Of a DNA stretch of 64,000 nt, positions 54,710-64,000 are shown one piece after another. Under the pieces are notes generated by a model. The model was given only the letters and a program-made list of their open reading frames with translations. It did not search any database and had not been told where the DNA came from. A program made the position numbers and the translations under genes. The stretch comes from Azolla caroliniana. Lineage: Eukaryota; Polypodiophyta. Every line of letters starts with the position of its first letter. The first letter of the stretch is position 1. The stretch covers positions 11,408,001 through 11,472,000 of the forward strand of contig JBHGNT010000015.1 of NCBI GenBank assembly GCA_043228905.1. Reading direction: 5' to 3'.

Positions 54710-54911
54710 AGGGAGGGAGGGGGGTGAAGCCACCCAAGGGGGTTAAGTTAGAGAGAGAGCTAGAGAGAAAGACAAATACACAAATACAATTTTCCCCTCT
54801 CACATTTGTGTCATTTCCTATTTGTCTCTCTCTCTAGCTCTCTCCCTATCGTAACCCAAGGACCCCCTTGGGAGGGGGGTGAAGCCATTCTGCTTCACTC
54901 CCCACCCCAAA
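54710..54911 (+). repeat. Gypsy E1 5' LTR end with long hairpin
   Basis: It ends CCCCACCCCAAAAACA and is followed after a few bases by TGGCACGCTTGGTGATC, a plausible primer site. The segment 54720-54880 is an imperfect inverted repeat: GAAGCCACCCAAGGGGG and AGAGAGCTAGAGAGA on the left pair with AGCTCTCTC and CCCCCTTGGGAGG on the right. It matches the reverse complement of 52525-52645. The 5' boundary of the LTR was not found. Confidence 0.55.
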
Positions 54912-54918
54912 AACACTT

Positions 54919-55790
54919 TTGGCACGCTTGGTGATCTATGTCTTCTCAGAGACGAACAACGACGAATGGATGTTTAGCCGCAGACGCCCCAAAGAACCAA
55001 CACGACCCGATCGGCCAATCACAAGGTCCATCACACACCAGGCAGAGAAACGCGCACGGAAAAAGCCTTGCCTCAACAACCTCAACACGACCTGTCGGGA
55101 CCACAAAGGTGATTTCCCGCTCTCCACATACCTCGGCGATACGCGGGAAGCGCGTTCACCACAACAGCACTGTGGTCTTTCCCTGGCCGTCGTAGCCCCC
55201 AGCATGGCCTTTGCCATTCCCCGCTTTAACGACGAAACCGACACCGCAACCCACATTCGCTTGTTCCTCAATGTCTGGAATGCAAACCACATGCCGCAGA
55301 ACCTTTCGGAGGCAGTAGCGCACCAGTGCAAAATGACCGAGTTCGGGTTAACATTGGATGGGCGAGCGGCGTTTTGGCATTCGCAAATGGATATGCCAGC
55401 AATCACGACCTTCGACCAGTTGCAGTTCGCCTTTTTGCGGTTCTTCCATCGGAGGGCTCCACAACGCGAAATTCTCGGGCAGTTCTAAACAATTAAGCAG
55501 CTGCCGACCGAGACAATCGCGAATTTCAGCTTCCGTTTCCAAAATTTACAGCGGAAATAAGAACGGGGCCCGGCGGAGGACGAGGCTCGAGAGACAATTC
55601 TGGCGGCATTACGCCGACCCATACGGGCAACGCTCAACAACAATAGCGTGAAAGGGGAAACGGTCGATATGGTCATCGAACAAGCACTACAGCTCAAGTT
55701 GGACGACGAAGGAGAAAGGTTTTCCATGTCCTCATTACGACAAGCGTTTCCTCAGGACGAGGAGCGACATTTTCGTCAAGCAATCTAGTG
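54919..55790 (+). pseudogene. Gypsy E1 Gag
   Basis: The frame 54919-55488 contains MAFAIPRFNDETD, LFLNVWNANHMP, ALTLDGRA--W-like text (FGLTLDGRAAFWHSQM) and FDQLQFAFLRFF, the retrotransposon gag domain. After TAA 55486 the coding text continues through TIKQLPTETIANFS. It belongs to a non-chromodomain plant gypsy family also present in minus orientation at 58132-64000. Confidence 0.82.
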
Positions 55791-56410
55791 CACTATTTGC
55801 TTGAATTCGGGGCATTCCGCAGTGGAGTGTAACATGCGAATCCTCTGTCCAATCTGTCACTCAAAAGCTCACACAGTTGAGCAATGCGAATACAATATGT
55901 TGAACAGAGTCACGCCCACAATACGCAGCATGGACACACAGCCTCCCCCACGTCGTAATGAACAAAGGAGGCAGAAAGACCGACCACGGTATATGGATCG
56001 CAACCCACGCGACAACCGGCACTACCGCACGATTCCGAGGAAGACGAGCCAGAGGATCAGGACTACCGTGGTCCCCCTAGGTATACTAAAGGGGGTCGGC
56101 GCTATGAGAATTATAGGCCGACAAACAAACGTGGCGGCTTCAACGGACCTCGGGGAAAGCAGCGGCAATATCAGGACCACCGGCGATATAACGAAAGCTC
56201 GGATGATGACCGGCACCAAGAACCACGCCTGGACCAACAGCAACCACCGCGTACGCTCCGACAAAGGGGGAGCAAGTCGCACCGAGGGATCGGCACACAC
56301 CACCAGGGGCCGAGAAGGGTGAATCTAGCATCCATTGTTTTGTTTGTCAGCAGCCCGGACATTATACCACACAATGCCCAGTACGCAAGGGCAAGGGGCT
56401 CGCCGTCAAT
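55791..56410 (+). pseudogene. Gypsy E1 zinc knuckles
   Basis: Two adjacent CX2CX4HX4C knuckles (CTICLNSGHSAVEC at about 55795 and CPICHSKAHTVEQC at about 55848) are followed after an arginine-rich linker by a third (CFVCQQPGHYTTQC near 56340). Three knuckles in one Gag is unusual but seen in some plant gypsy families. Frame changes occur between the second and third. Confidence 0.8.
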
Positions 56411-57610
56411 ATGATTACGACAAAAGTGCAGCAAGTCACGACACGTCAACAAACAAAAACGGCGGATTGGGCCGCACAAGATGAGATACGGAGAACAACC
56501 CAGACATGGGTTGAAAAAGCAAATGCGACAAATACGGAACACATGCGGAAGGAATCGGCAAAAACAATGGAGCTAGTGGAGGACGAAGGACCGGCCCCGG
56601 ACCCCATTTGGCAAGCACTGGCAGGCTGCGAGATAACGTTAACCATGGAGAAGCTGTTGCAACTAGTCCCACGCTTCCGCCAAACCATGGAAGAGCGGGT
56701 GATGGGCATACCCGGGGTGAGCATCGCTACGAATTTCACAGACATTAGCGACAGACCGTATGTAGTGGATCACTACAACCCGGCCATTACGTTGATATTA
56801 CACGATCAAGAAATCCCAGGATGCGTAATCGATGGCGGCTCAGGCGTTAATGTAATTAGCGCGAAAACATGCGAGCAGTTAGGAATTTCAGAATGGGAGG
56901 CTTGCCCGTTCTGGCTCCGTGTGGTAGATACTCACTCAATACGACCATTGGGGTTGATACGCAAGGTAGGAATTATCGTGGGAGGACATCGCTTCGACAT
57001 CTCAACGGTAGTCCTCGCCCTGGACGCCCCAGGGGCGTACCCTGTGCTGTTGGGCAGACCGTGGCTTCGTACAACGAATATCAAGCAAAGCTGGCAACAC
57101 AAGTGTATCAGTTTTCGACACGGATGCACCAAGGTTCACGTACCAATGGAGGAAAGGGCGACACAATCCAAGGGTATAACACCATTATACACGGAAGATA
57201 TAAATATGTTGGCTGGGGTGGATGATACAGAATTAGAGGCATACCTAGACGACCACCCTCGAATTATTCCGTTGTTCGAAATCGACGTCATCACAACCGC
57301 AGCAGAATATGCCACGGCCACTACTCTCCACGACGAGGCTTACGAACTAAACCCAGAGTCAATATTAGAACTAAGCAAAGCACGGGCAGCGTTCGAGAGG
57401 AAAATGGAAATTTCACGACGAGTCACCGCCTCAGCCCTGGAAGAAGTAAACGTGGGTATGGCGTCAGAACCACGTTTCCTCTCCATCGCAGAAGAATTAA
57501 GGCCAGACCAGAGAGACGCGATGATCGAACTACTCAAGAAATATAAAGATGTGTTCGCTTGGGCTCACAAGGACATGAAGGGGTTAGATCCGAAATTCTA
57601 TCAACATTAG
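56411..57610 (+). pseudogene. Gypsy E1 protease and RT lead-in
   Basis: A 399-codon frame. The protease core is PGCVIDGGSGVNVIS (about residue 140) with D-G-G in place of D-S/T-G, then YPVLLGRPWLR (about 215). The segment from 57420 on (EPRFLSIAEELRPDQRD, FAWAHKDMKGLDPKFYQH) is the conserved approach to RT. It ends at TAG 57608 and continues in RT text. The E2 copy has the same DGGSG site. Confidence 0.85.
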
Positions 57611-57855
57611 ATTAATTTAGCAACCGACGCAAAACCGGTCCAGCAGCGTCGCTACTGCATGAACCCGAACTACGCGACCCGCGTAAAAGAAGAAATTGAA
57701 AAAATCCTAAAGACGGGATTCATACAGCCAGTTAAACAAGCCACATAGTTAAGTCTAATAGTAGTCGTTCCAAAGAAAAACAGCAAAACACGAGTATGCG
57801 TAGATTACCGAAAATTAAACGTCGTAACCATTACGGGCGCATTCCCTTTACCCTC
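57611..57855 (+). pseudogene. Gypsy E1 RT start (truncated)
   Basis: INLATDAKPVQQRRY, VPKKN and VCVDYRKLN are the first RT motifs, interrupted by TAG at about 57748. The sequence ends near 57855, where it joins an unrelated copia LTR fragment. It is homologous to 62600-62890 on the minus strand. Confidence 0.85.
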
Positions 57856-58131
57856 CCCAGCTCACCGGCTCACCGATCCGGCTCATCCTTCCGGATACCG
57901 ATCCGTCTCAGGCTTATTCAGCCGATCCGGATCCAGTTGAGCTTGCCGCTCAACACTCCCCCTCAAGCTCAACTTGAGGTCGGATCATAGTGTCAGTTTC
58001 CATGGCAGGCGGTCCTTCCACCCGACTCATTCTGGCGTCACTCCGCCTCACTTGCGCTCCTCGTCCAGTCCGGTGTTGCCGATTTGGAACACGGTCCGCG
58101 GTCAGTCCTTCGACCTAAACCTCCAAGTGGG
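57856..58131 (-). repeat. Copia 3-type LTR start and internal 3' end fragment
   Basis: On the minus strand AGCTTGAGGGGGAGTGTTGAGCG repeats the polypurine tract and LTR start seen at 15231-15257 (LTR boundary at about 57953). About 100 bp of LTR and 175 bp of internal sequence survive. It separates gypsy E1 from E2. Confidence 0.65.
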
Positions 58132-58512
58132 TGTGGAACAACGAATAGGCGTCTAAGCATAATGCGTAGGGGAATGTTCCCTGTAACCTATTAGCGTATA
58201 AGGGAGACGGCTACAACCGAATCCTTAGCAAAGGTTACACTTACGTTCTTACACGCTTAGGTCTTCAAGACACACACAGTGGGTTAGCCGTAGCTATACA
58301 CAGAGAATTAGAGAAGATAGAATTCTATTATGAGACGTTTCTTACATTCCCAAAATTACAAGCCCCCTCTATCAGAGGTTTTCTGCCCTTTATATACAGG
58401 GGGTCTATTTAGCCATTCATGCTTCCTGCATGAACCGTTACATGCGTTATGATCTTATATTATTTCTTATTCCTACGCTCTTGTCCGTCGGTTACTATTC
58501 CGGCGGACAACA
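58132..58512 (-). repeat. Gypsy E2 3' LTR
   Basis: On the minus strand it begins TGTTGTCCGCCGG, has a TATATAAAGG box at about 58396-58405 and ends near GTTCCACA, about 381 bp. The internal flank (GCACTATCCCACAGGCGTGC) matches that before the LTR at 52525-52868. The 3' end is approximate. Confidence 0.6.
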
Positions 58513-58559
58513 CCTGGCACGCCTGTGGGATAGTGCCTTGGCATGTCGGACCCATCCCG

Positions 58560-60010
58560 TTAATCCTCTTCCAAAATGGCCCGGATGTTTGGCTCTACTG
58601 CGGTGTCCGCATCCGGAGGTGACATAGGGCCCATAGGTGCATCGTGGTGTGGCTCCCCTGTTTGGTCGGGCTGGTTTCTCCCAGAGTCACAATCGTCGTG
58701 TGTGGGCGGTCCGGGTACGGTGGGCTCTTCTTGAGCTAGTGGGTTGGGCTCCGCCGTTGTCGTGCTTGCAGTCGGTTGCGGCTCTGCCTCCATTGTTACG
58801 TCCTCCGTGGTGTCAGCCATTTTTGTACGTTCCGGGGAGTGGGGCGGAGATTCCGCCTGGCCCGCACCGTTCTCCGTGTGGTCCGATGATAGTGTAGGGT
58901 CGTGCGGATGAACCTCCTCTTGTGTAGTGGTTTCTCTGTCTGGTCCTGTTGGGGACTCCGCTCGTCGGTCCGCGTTGTTCTCCATTGTTGTCATTTCTGG
59001 TGATCGAGCCTGCGGTTCCTCTTTTTCGGTCGTGCCCAGAATTAGCGTCACACTGGATTCCTCGTTTGTGCGCGTGTTGCTAGCTTGTGTGATCTGGTGA
59101 AATAGCTCCTCCTGGCTTTCACCCAAAATCATATAAGAGCTGCACAAGTTCTTCGGAGTGTTGGTCCGCTAGTGCACGATAGTCTTGCGCTAGGTCCTCT
59201 CGTATGGACGCAATGCTCTCCTCATTTAGTTTATAGAAACCTCGGCCGTCTTTTCGCCGGTTCTCCTAGTCCGCACGATACGCATGCAATTCCGCTACTT
59301 GGGTTGCCCACGCCATCCATCCTTTGTCCAGCGCCGTTTTCAATTGCGTTGTGAACCTCTCCCGATTTTTTTGGAGAAGGATACGCACGTTATCTGTGAT
59401 GGCTTGGCAACGATTGCGTGCGTCCTCCATCAACTTCTAGAGGTTTGCGATTTCTTGTTGTTTAACCGCTACCACTTCTTCGTACGTGGCCTTCAGGCCC
59501 GCCCACAGTTGGGATTCCTTTGCATGCTGTTCTTCTAATTTCCCCATTTCATTGTTTAGGCGGGCTTCGAGTTGATGCCTTCTGTCTTGTTCGACCACCA
59601 ACTGCTTGTTGAACCAGACCTTTTTTTCTAATAAGGCCCGGAGTCCCGCGATTTCGCCTTTGATTTCTTCGCGTCCTCCTGTAATTGGGCGTTGTCGTCT
59701 TTTGTCCGGATGTGCTGAGCTACCTCCGTAGCGAGTTTCTCTTCAAGGGTTTTTACTACCTTCCAACCGTTAGCCCGTATCTCCTTTTCTCTGTCTGAGG
59801 ATTGGCGTAGTTCCGCTCGAAGGCGGTCAATTTTTTATTCCGCTAGTTGCACGGCCCTTTTCGCTTTTGAGGCGATGGCGGTCTGAGCCTCAATTTCTTC
59901 CTTTAAAGCATCGATGGCGTGGTTTGGTGGCGGAGTTGCGTGTTGCACCATAGCCGCGTGAGCTTCCAACTCCGCGATGCGTTCGTTAAGCTTTTTGTAG
60001 TTCGACTTGG
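58560..60010 (-). pseudogene. Gypsy E2 accessory ORF (coiled coil plus acidic tail)
   Basis: Between integrase and the 3' LTR the minus strand encodes, in shifted frames, a heptad-rich protein (REKEIRANGWKVVKTLEEKL and LEARLNNEM-KLEEQHAKE-like text, about 59900-59450). This is followed by GFYKLNEESIASIREDLAQD (about 59240-59190) and a 195-codon Pro/Glu/Thr-rich acidic segment (59147-58560). A coding sequence after integrase is not part of the basic gypsy plan. Some plant gypsy lineages carry extra 3' ORFs there. The function is unknown. A homologous remnant lies at 44949-45340. Confidence 0.6.
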
Positions 60011-60249
60011 GTCAGTTTCACCTTCTTCCAGACATTCTTATTTTTTATGGCCATCTCCTTGGCGCCCGTGTTGACCTTCGCCAGTTCCCGATGGACTTCG
60101 ACTAGGGCCGTGTTTAATGGGGGTATCTCCATCCCCACTCGGCGTACCCCGGCGTTCCTCTGTCTGCCGACCCTAGCTAACCTTGGCCGCTCATTTACGG
60201 TGTGGGTTCTCCGGCTCTGTCCTGTTCGGCGGTGAATGGGTTAGGTGGC

Positions 60250-61690
60250 GTAGGGTCTAGGTAAGGTTTGAGCCGAAACCCATTCACCTTTTGCTGGACT
60301 ACTTCCCCGACCAGCGTACCTAGTTGGAACGTGCCTTGTTCCGCTCCAATTATCCAGTATGGGCCAGTCCAGCGGAATCATAACTTCCCCGGCATATGGC
60401 CCATGCGAGTTTGGAAAACCAACATTGCTCGACCCACAGCGAACTCCTTTTCCCTTGCGTTCCGATGTCGATCCACAAACGCTTTACACCGTCGTTGTTC
60501 CTGTTCCAACACTGCCATGTTGTGGACGCGTTTTTCCCCTAGTTCGAGGAGTTGGTGGAGCCGTACCTCCTCCGACTTGGCTTCTGATAGTCGGTGTCGT
60601 ACCTAAATTCGCAAACTAGGTACCTGAAATTCGACCGGCATCACAGCCTCCAGCCCAAACGCTAGTCGAAACGGTGTTGACTGTATGCGTGTTTTGTAGC
60701 TGGTCTGTACGCCCATAACGCACTCTGTAGTTTGGTATCCCAGTCCGTTCTATTTTCATTGACGATTTTCTTCAAAATGGTCTACAACGTCCTATTGGTG
60801 GATTCTGCTAATCCATTCACCTATGGATAATATGGCGTACTCTTCTTATGGACTACGGCGTAATGAGGTGTTTATTCTCGAACAACCGTATTGAGAAAGT
60901 GGCTCCCCTGGTCATTGATAAGCTCAATCGGACAGCCAAACCGGCACCAGATGTGCTCGTAAAGGAATCTAGCTATGATGGCCGCCATATTTTCACATAG
61001 TGCCTTTGCTTCTACCCATTTTGTGCAATAATCCGTGGCTACCAATATGTATTTATTGCCCGTACGGGCTGCCGCCGGTGTGAAGGGCCCCACAAAATCC
61101 AATCCCCACTTTTGGAAGGGGTCTAGTGGTAATACGGGCTGGTGTGGCATCCTTGCGCCCTCTGCGGGTTGTCCCATCCGTTGACACAAATCACACTTTC
61201 TACAATACGCGGATGTGTCCTTCTGGGTTGTTGGCCACCATAGGCCCGCCTGCTATACTTTCCAGTCTGTAACGTCGCCCGCGTAATGGCCGCCTGTCGT
61301 GCCGCAGTGTGCCTCTCGTAAAACTGCTTCCTTCTCATCCTGTCATACCCCACGTCGCCAAATGTCGTCACTGCCTTTGTGATATAAAATGCCTTCGACG
61401 AGGCAGAAGTGATGGCTTCGGATGGCTAGTCGTTTCTTCTCGTTCGTGCGTAATTGTGGTGGAGGCAGTCCCGTAGTCAAAAAGTACGTCATTTCCATAA
61501 GCCATCGGTCCGGAAAGGTCGATTCCGTTCTTTCTGCTAGTGTCGCTACCCGCAGGATATCAACGTCCGGAATATCGTTGTCATCTTTCTGTATTGTTTC
61601 TCCATTCTCGAGTCTGCTCAAAAAATCCGCCATTGCGTGTTGCGTCCCTGGTCGGTGTTGGATTACGAAATCGAATTCCTGGAGCAGCAG
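60250..61690 (-). pseudogene. Gypsy E2 integrase
   Basis: On the minus strand the zinc domain (H-GTTGGHY, then CRKCDLCQRMG, about 61290-61160) leads into the core: WGLDFVGPF (first D, about 61100), ATDYCTKWVEA, and CRFGCPIELINDQGSHF (second D, about 60905). The third catalytic region and C-terminal domain (about 60870-60250) are present but shifted in frame. The frame 61693-61343 upstream is the RNase H end (QHRPGTQHAMADFLSR). Confidence 0.82.
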
Positions 61691-61960
61691 CAATCACCGC
61701 GCCAATTTCCCTGTCAAGGCTTGTTTCTCCACCAAATATAGTAGCGCCGAATGATCCACGTGGAACGTGAATTTCCTTCCTAATAAAAAGTGCCGGAATT
61801 TATTGATGATATAGATCATCCCTAGCACCTCCCGCTCTGTTGTGGAGTAGTTATGCTCTGTTGTTGATAATTTGCGACTAGGGTAGTATACTGGCCGGTA
61901 CCAGCTTGGTTCGGTGAGCTACATTAGTTCACTTCCTATTGCTATGTCTAAGGCGTCGAC
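61600..61960 (-). pseudogene. Gypsy E2 RNase H
   Basis: From FVDALDIAIGSELM at the end of the RT frame, the minus strand continues after TAG 61919 with YYPSRKLSTTEHNYSTTERE, FRHFLLGRKFTFHVDHSALL and MADFLSRLE. These carry the RNase H catalytic Asp, Glu, Asp-His positions. A single stop separates it from RT. Confidence 0.82.
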
Positions 61961-63040
61961 GAACACGTGGAATGGCTTCGCCCAAACTGGTGGTTGTACG
62001 ACGGGAGCCTGTGTGAGCATTATCTTAACTGCCTCGTAGGCCTTATCCTCCGTTGCAGTCCATTGGAAAGGAGTCTGATGTACGACAGCGTGTAACAGCG
62101 TGGCAAAGTCCGCCAAATATCGTATCATCCGACTATGCCACCATATTTGTCCCAAAAACCGGCTGAGTGATTTGGCGTTTGTCAGAGTGTTGGCTTGCGT
62201 AATCGCAGAGATTTTGTTCGGGTCAACCGCTATTCCCTCCTTGCTGACTATATGGCCCAGGAGAGTCCCGTTAGTCACGCCGAAAGCACATTTCGTGGGA
62301 TTCAGGCTTAAGCGTGCGGTGCGGCAACGTTCCAGGCACAGTTGTAAGTGCGAAAAATGGTCTATTGTTCTCCCATATACCGCAAAGTCGTCTAAACAAA
62401 CTTGCATGAACGCCGGAATGTATTCCCCAAAGATCTCTGTAATTATCCGTTGAAATGTTGTCAGCGCCGTCTTTAGCCCGAACATCATGACCACTGCCAC
62501 ATATACTCCCCAGTCCGTGACAAATGCCGTCTTTTCTTGGTCCTCGGGATGCATGTGTACCTGGTTATAGCCACTGAAGCCATCTAAAAAATTGTACATC
62601 TCATGGCCTGCGACGACGTCCAATACGCTATCGGTGAAAGGTAAGGGAAATGCGTCTGTAATAGTGACGGCATTTAATTTTCGGTAATCTATGCATACCT
62701 GTATTTTGCCGCTTTTCTTTGGAACGACCACTATCGGGCTTAACCATGTCGCTTGTTTAACTAGTCGTATGAACCCCGCCTTCAGGAGCTTGTCAATTTC
62801 TTCTTTCACGCGGGTCGCGTAGTTCGGGTTCATGCGGTAGCGGCGCTGCTGAACGGGTTTCGCGTCGGTTGCTAAATTGATCTTATGCTGATAGAACTTG
62901 GGATTTAACCCCTTCATGTCCTCGTGAGGCCAAGTGAACACATCCTTATATTCCGTGAGTAGTGTGATCATCGTGTTTCGCTGGTCCGGCCTTAATTCCT
63001 TTGCGATGGAGAGGAAACGAGGCTCCGATTCCGTACCCAT
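61919..63040 (-). pseudogene. Gypsy E2 reverse transcriptase
   Basis: A 373-codon open frame covers the whole RT: KPVQQRRYRMNPNYATRVKE, VVVPKKSGKIQVCIDYRKLN, YNFLDGFSGYNQVHM, MFGLKTALTTFQR, and the catalytic box CLDDFAVYG (about 62390). The thumb follows with GTLLGHIVSKEGIAVDP. The MPFGLKNAP motif reads MMFGLKTAL here, a likely damaging change. The class is a non-chromodomain plant gypsy. Confidence 0.88.
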
Positions 63041-63042
63041 AT

Positions 63043-64000
63043 TTACTTCTTCAAGGGCGGAAGCGGTGACTCGTCATGAAATCTCCATTTCCCTTTCGAA
63101 TGCCGCCCGTGCCCTGCTGAGTTCCAATATGGACTCTGGGTTTGGTTCGTAAAGCTCGTCGTGGCATATTTTGCCGCGGTTGCGATGACGTCTATTTCAA
63201 ACAGCGGAATAATCTGAGGGTGCTTGTCGAGGTATGCCTCTAATTCTGCATCCTCCACCCCAGCCAGCATATTTATATCTTCTGCGTATAATGGTGTTAT
63301 ACCCTTCAGTTGTGGCATGCTTCCTTCCGTAGGTACGCGAACCTTGGTGCGTCCGTGTCGAAAACTAATACACTTGTGTTGCCAGCTCTACTTGATATTT
63401 GCTGCCCGAAGCCATGGTCTGCCCAGCAGCACTGGGTACGCCCCTAGGGCATCCAAGGAGAGGATGACCACCGAGATGTCGAATCGGTGTCCGCCCACGA
63501 TAATGCCTATTTTGCGAATTAACCCTAATGGTCGTACTGAGCGGGTATCTGCCATTCGGGCAAGCCTCCCATTTTGAAATGCCTAACTATTCGCAAGTTT
63601 TCGCGCTAATTACATTGACGCCTGAGCCGCCGTCGATTACGCATCCAAGAATTTCCTATCCGTGTAATATTAATGTAATAGCCAAGTTGTGTTGATCCAC
63701 TACCAGCGGTCCACTGCTAACGTCTGTAAGGTTTGTAGCGATACTCACCCCAGGTATGCCTGTCACCCATTCTTCCATGGTCTGGCGGAAGCGTGGGACT
63801 AGCTGCAGCAGTTTCTCCAAGGTTAACGTTATAGCACAGCCCGCTAACGCCTGGCAAATGGGGTCTGGAACTGGTCTTTCGTCCTCTGCTCACTCCATTG
63901 TGTTCGCGAACTCCTTCTGCATACGTTCCGTATTTGTCGCATTTGCTTTTTCCACCCACGCTTGGGCTTGTCGGCGTACCTTGTCTTGCGCAGCCCAATC
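63043..64000 (-). pseudogene. Gypsy E2 protease and Gag end (cut by window edge)
   Basis: On the minus strand the region 64000-63700 matches E1 at 56465-56715 (AAQD-VR, then W--KANATNTERMQKEF-like). VIDGGSGVNVISAK at 63655-63605 is the protease active site. The frame 63318-63043 covers GITPLYAEDINMLAGVEDAELEAYLDKHP. Frame shifts break it. Gag lies beyond the window. Confidence 0.8.

Noticed and set aside
58560-59147. Acidic 195-codon frame as a host gene
   Set aside because: It is continuous with the accessory ORF between integrase and 3' LTR of gypsy E2 and part of its upstream text recurs at 44949-45340, so it belongs to the retroelement.

Overview
This window is repeat-dense eukaryotic nuclear DNA, most likely from a land plant or close streptophyte relative with a large genome. 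The evidence is nested Ty1/copia and Ty3/gypsy LTR retrotransposons, tRNA-Met-type primer binding sites in the copia and chromodomain-gypsy elements, a gypsy polyprotein ending in a chromodomain, L1-like LINE debris, and spliced genes with canonical GT-AG introns. A Penelope-like element and the DNA transposon described below would fit a seed-free plant or conifer better than a typical angiosperm. That is inference; the sequence does not fix the species. I see no ordinary host gene.

Layout. 1-5.7 kb: decayed LINE reverse transcriptase (minus), an 86-bp tandem repeat and tRNA-like sequences. 5.9-14.6 kb: the 5' half of a minus-strand gypsy element (family C) split by a copia element (8199-13044) with a perfect 5-bp target duplication. 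14.8-18.1 kb: a rearranged copia element. 18.7-34.6 kb: a minus-strand Penelope-like reverse transcriptase preceded by about five tandem 1.34-kb units, interrupted by a gypsy element (family B, 22.5-29.8 kb) and a solo LTR.

34.6-44.9 kb is the most interesting region: a solo LTR of family B split by a 9,249-bp DNA transposon (35538-44786). The transposon has 35-bp terminal inverted repeats (34 of 35 matching) and an 8-bp target duplication. It carries two divergent genes. The minus-strand gene has six exons (36586-40796) and encodes a roughly 965-residue fusion of a ParB/sulfiredoxin-fold domain to a beta-class amino DNA methyltransferase (motif IV DIPYG, then motif I DLFSCTG). The plus-strand gene (41649-44429) encodes a roughly 926-residue protein with a D, D, D/E RNase H-like core of the DUF7869 type, probably the transposase. 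Between them, inside intron 1 of the methyltransferase gene, lie ten copies of a 25-bp palindrome at an almost exact 51-bp period. A ParB-like protein encoded beside an array of palindromes suggests a parS-like binding array, a self-methylated operator, or both. Each gene has one in-frame TAG.

44.9-64 kb: an intact 950-residue RT-RNase H-integrase-chromodomain polyprotein of gypsy family C with its 3' LTR (45.35-48.68 kb); a decayed minus-strand gypsy integrase; a truncated copia; another family C 3' end; and two oppositely oriented copies of a third gypsy family (E). The minus-strand E copy carries a coiled-coil/acidic reading frame between integrase and its 3' LTR. Nearly all other genes are broken by stops, frameshifts or deletions.
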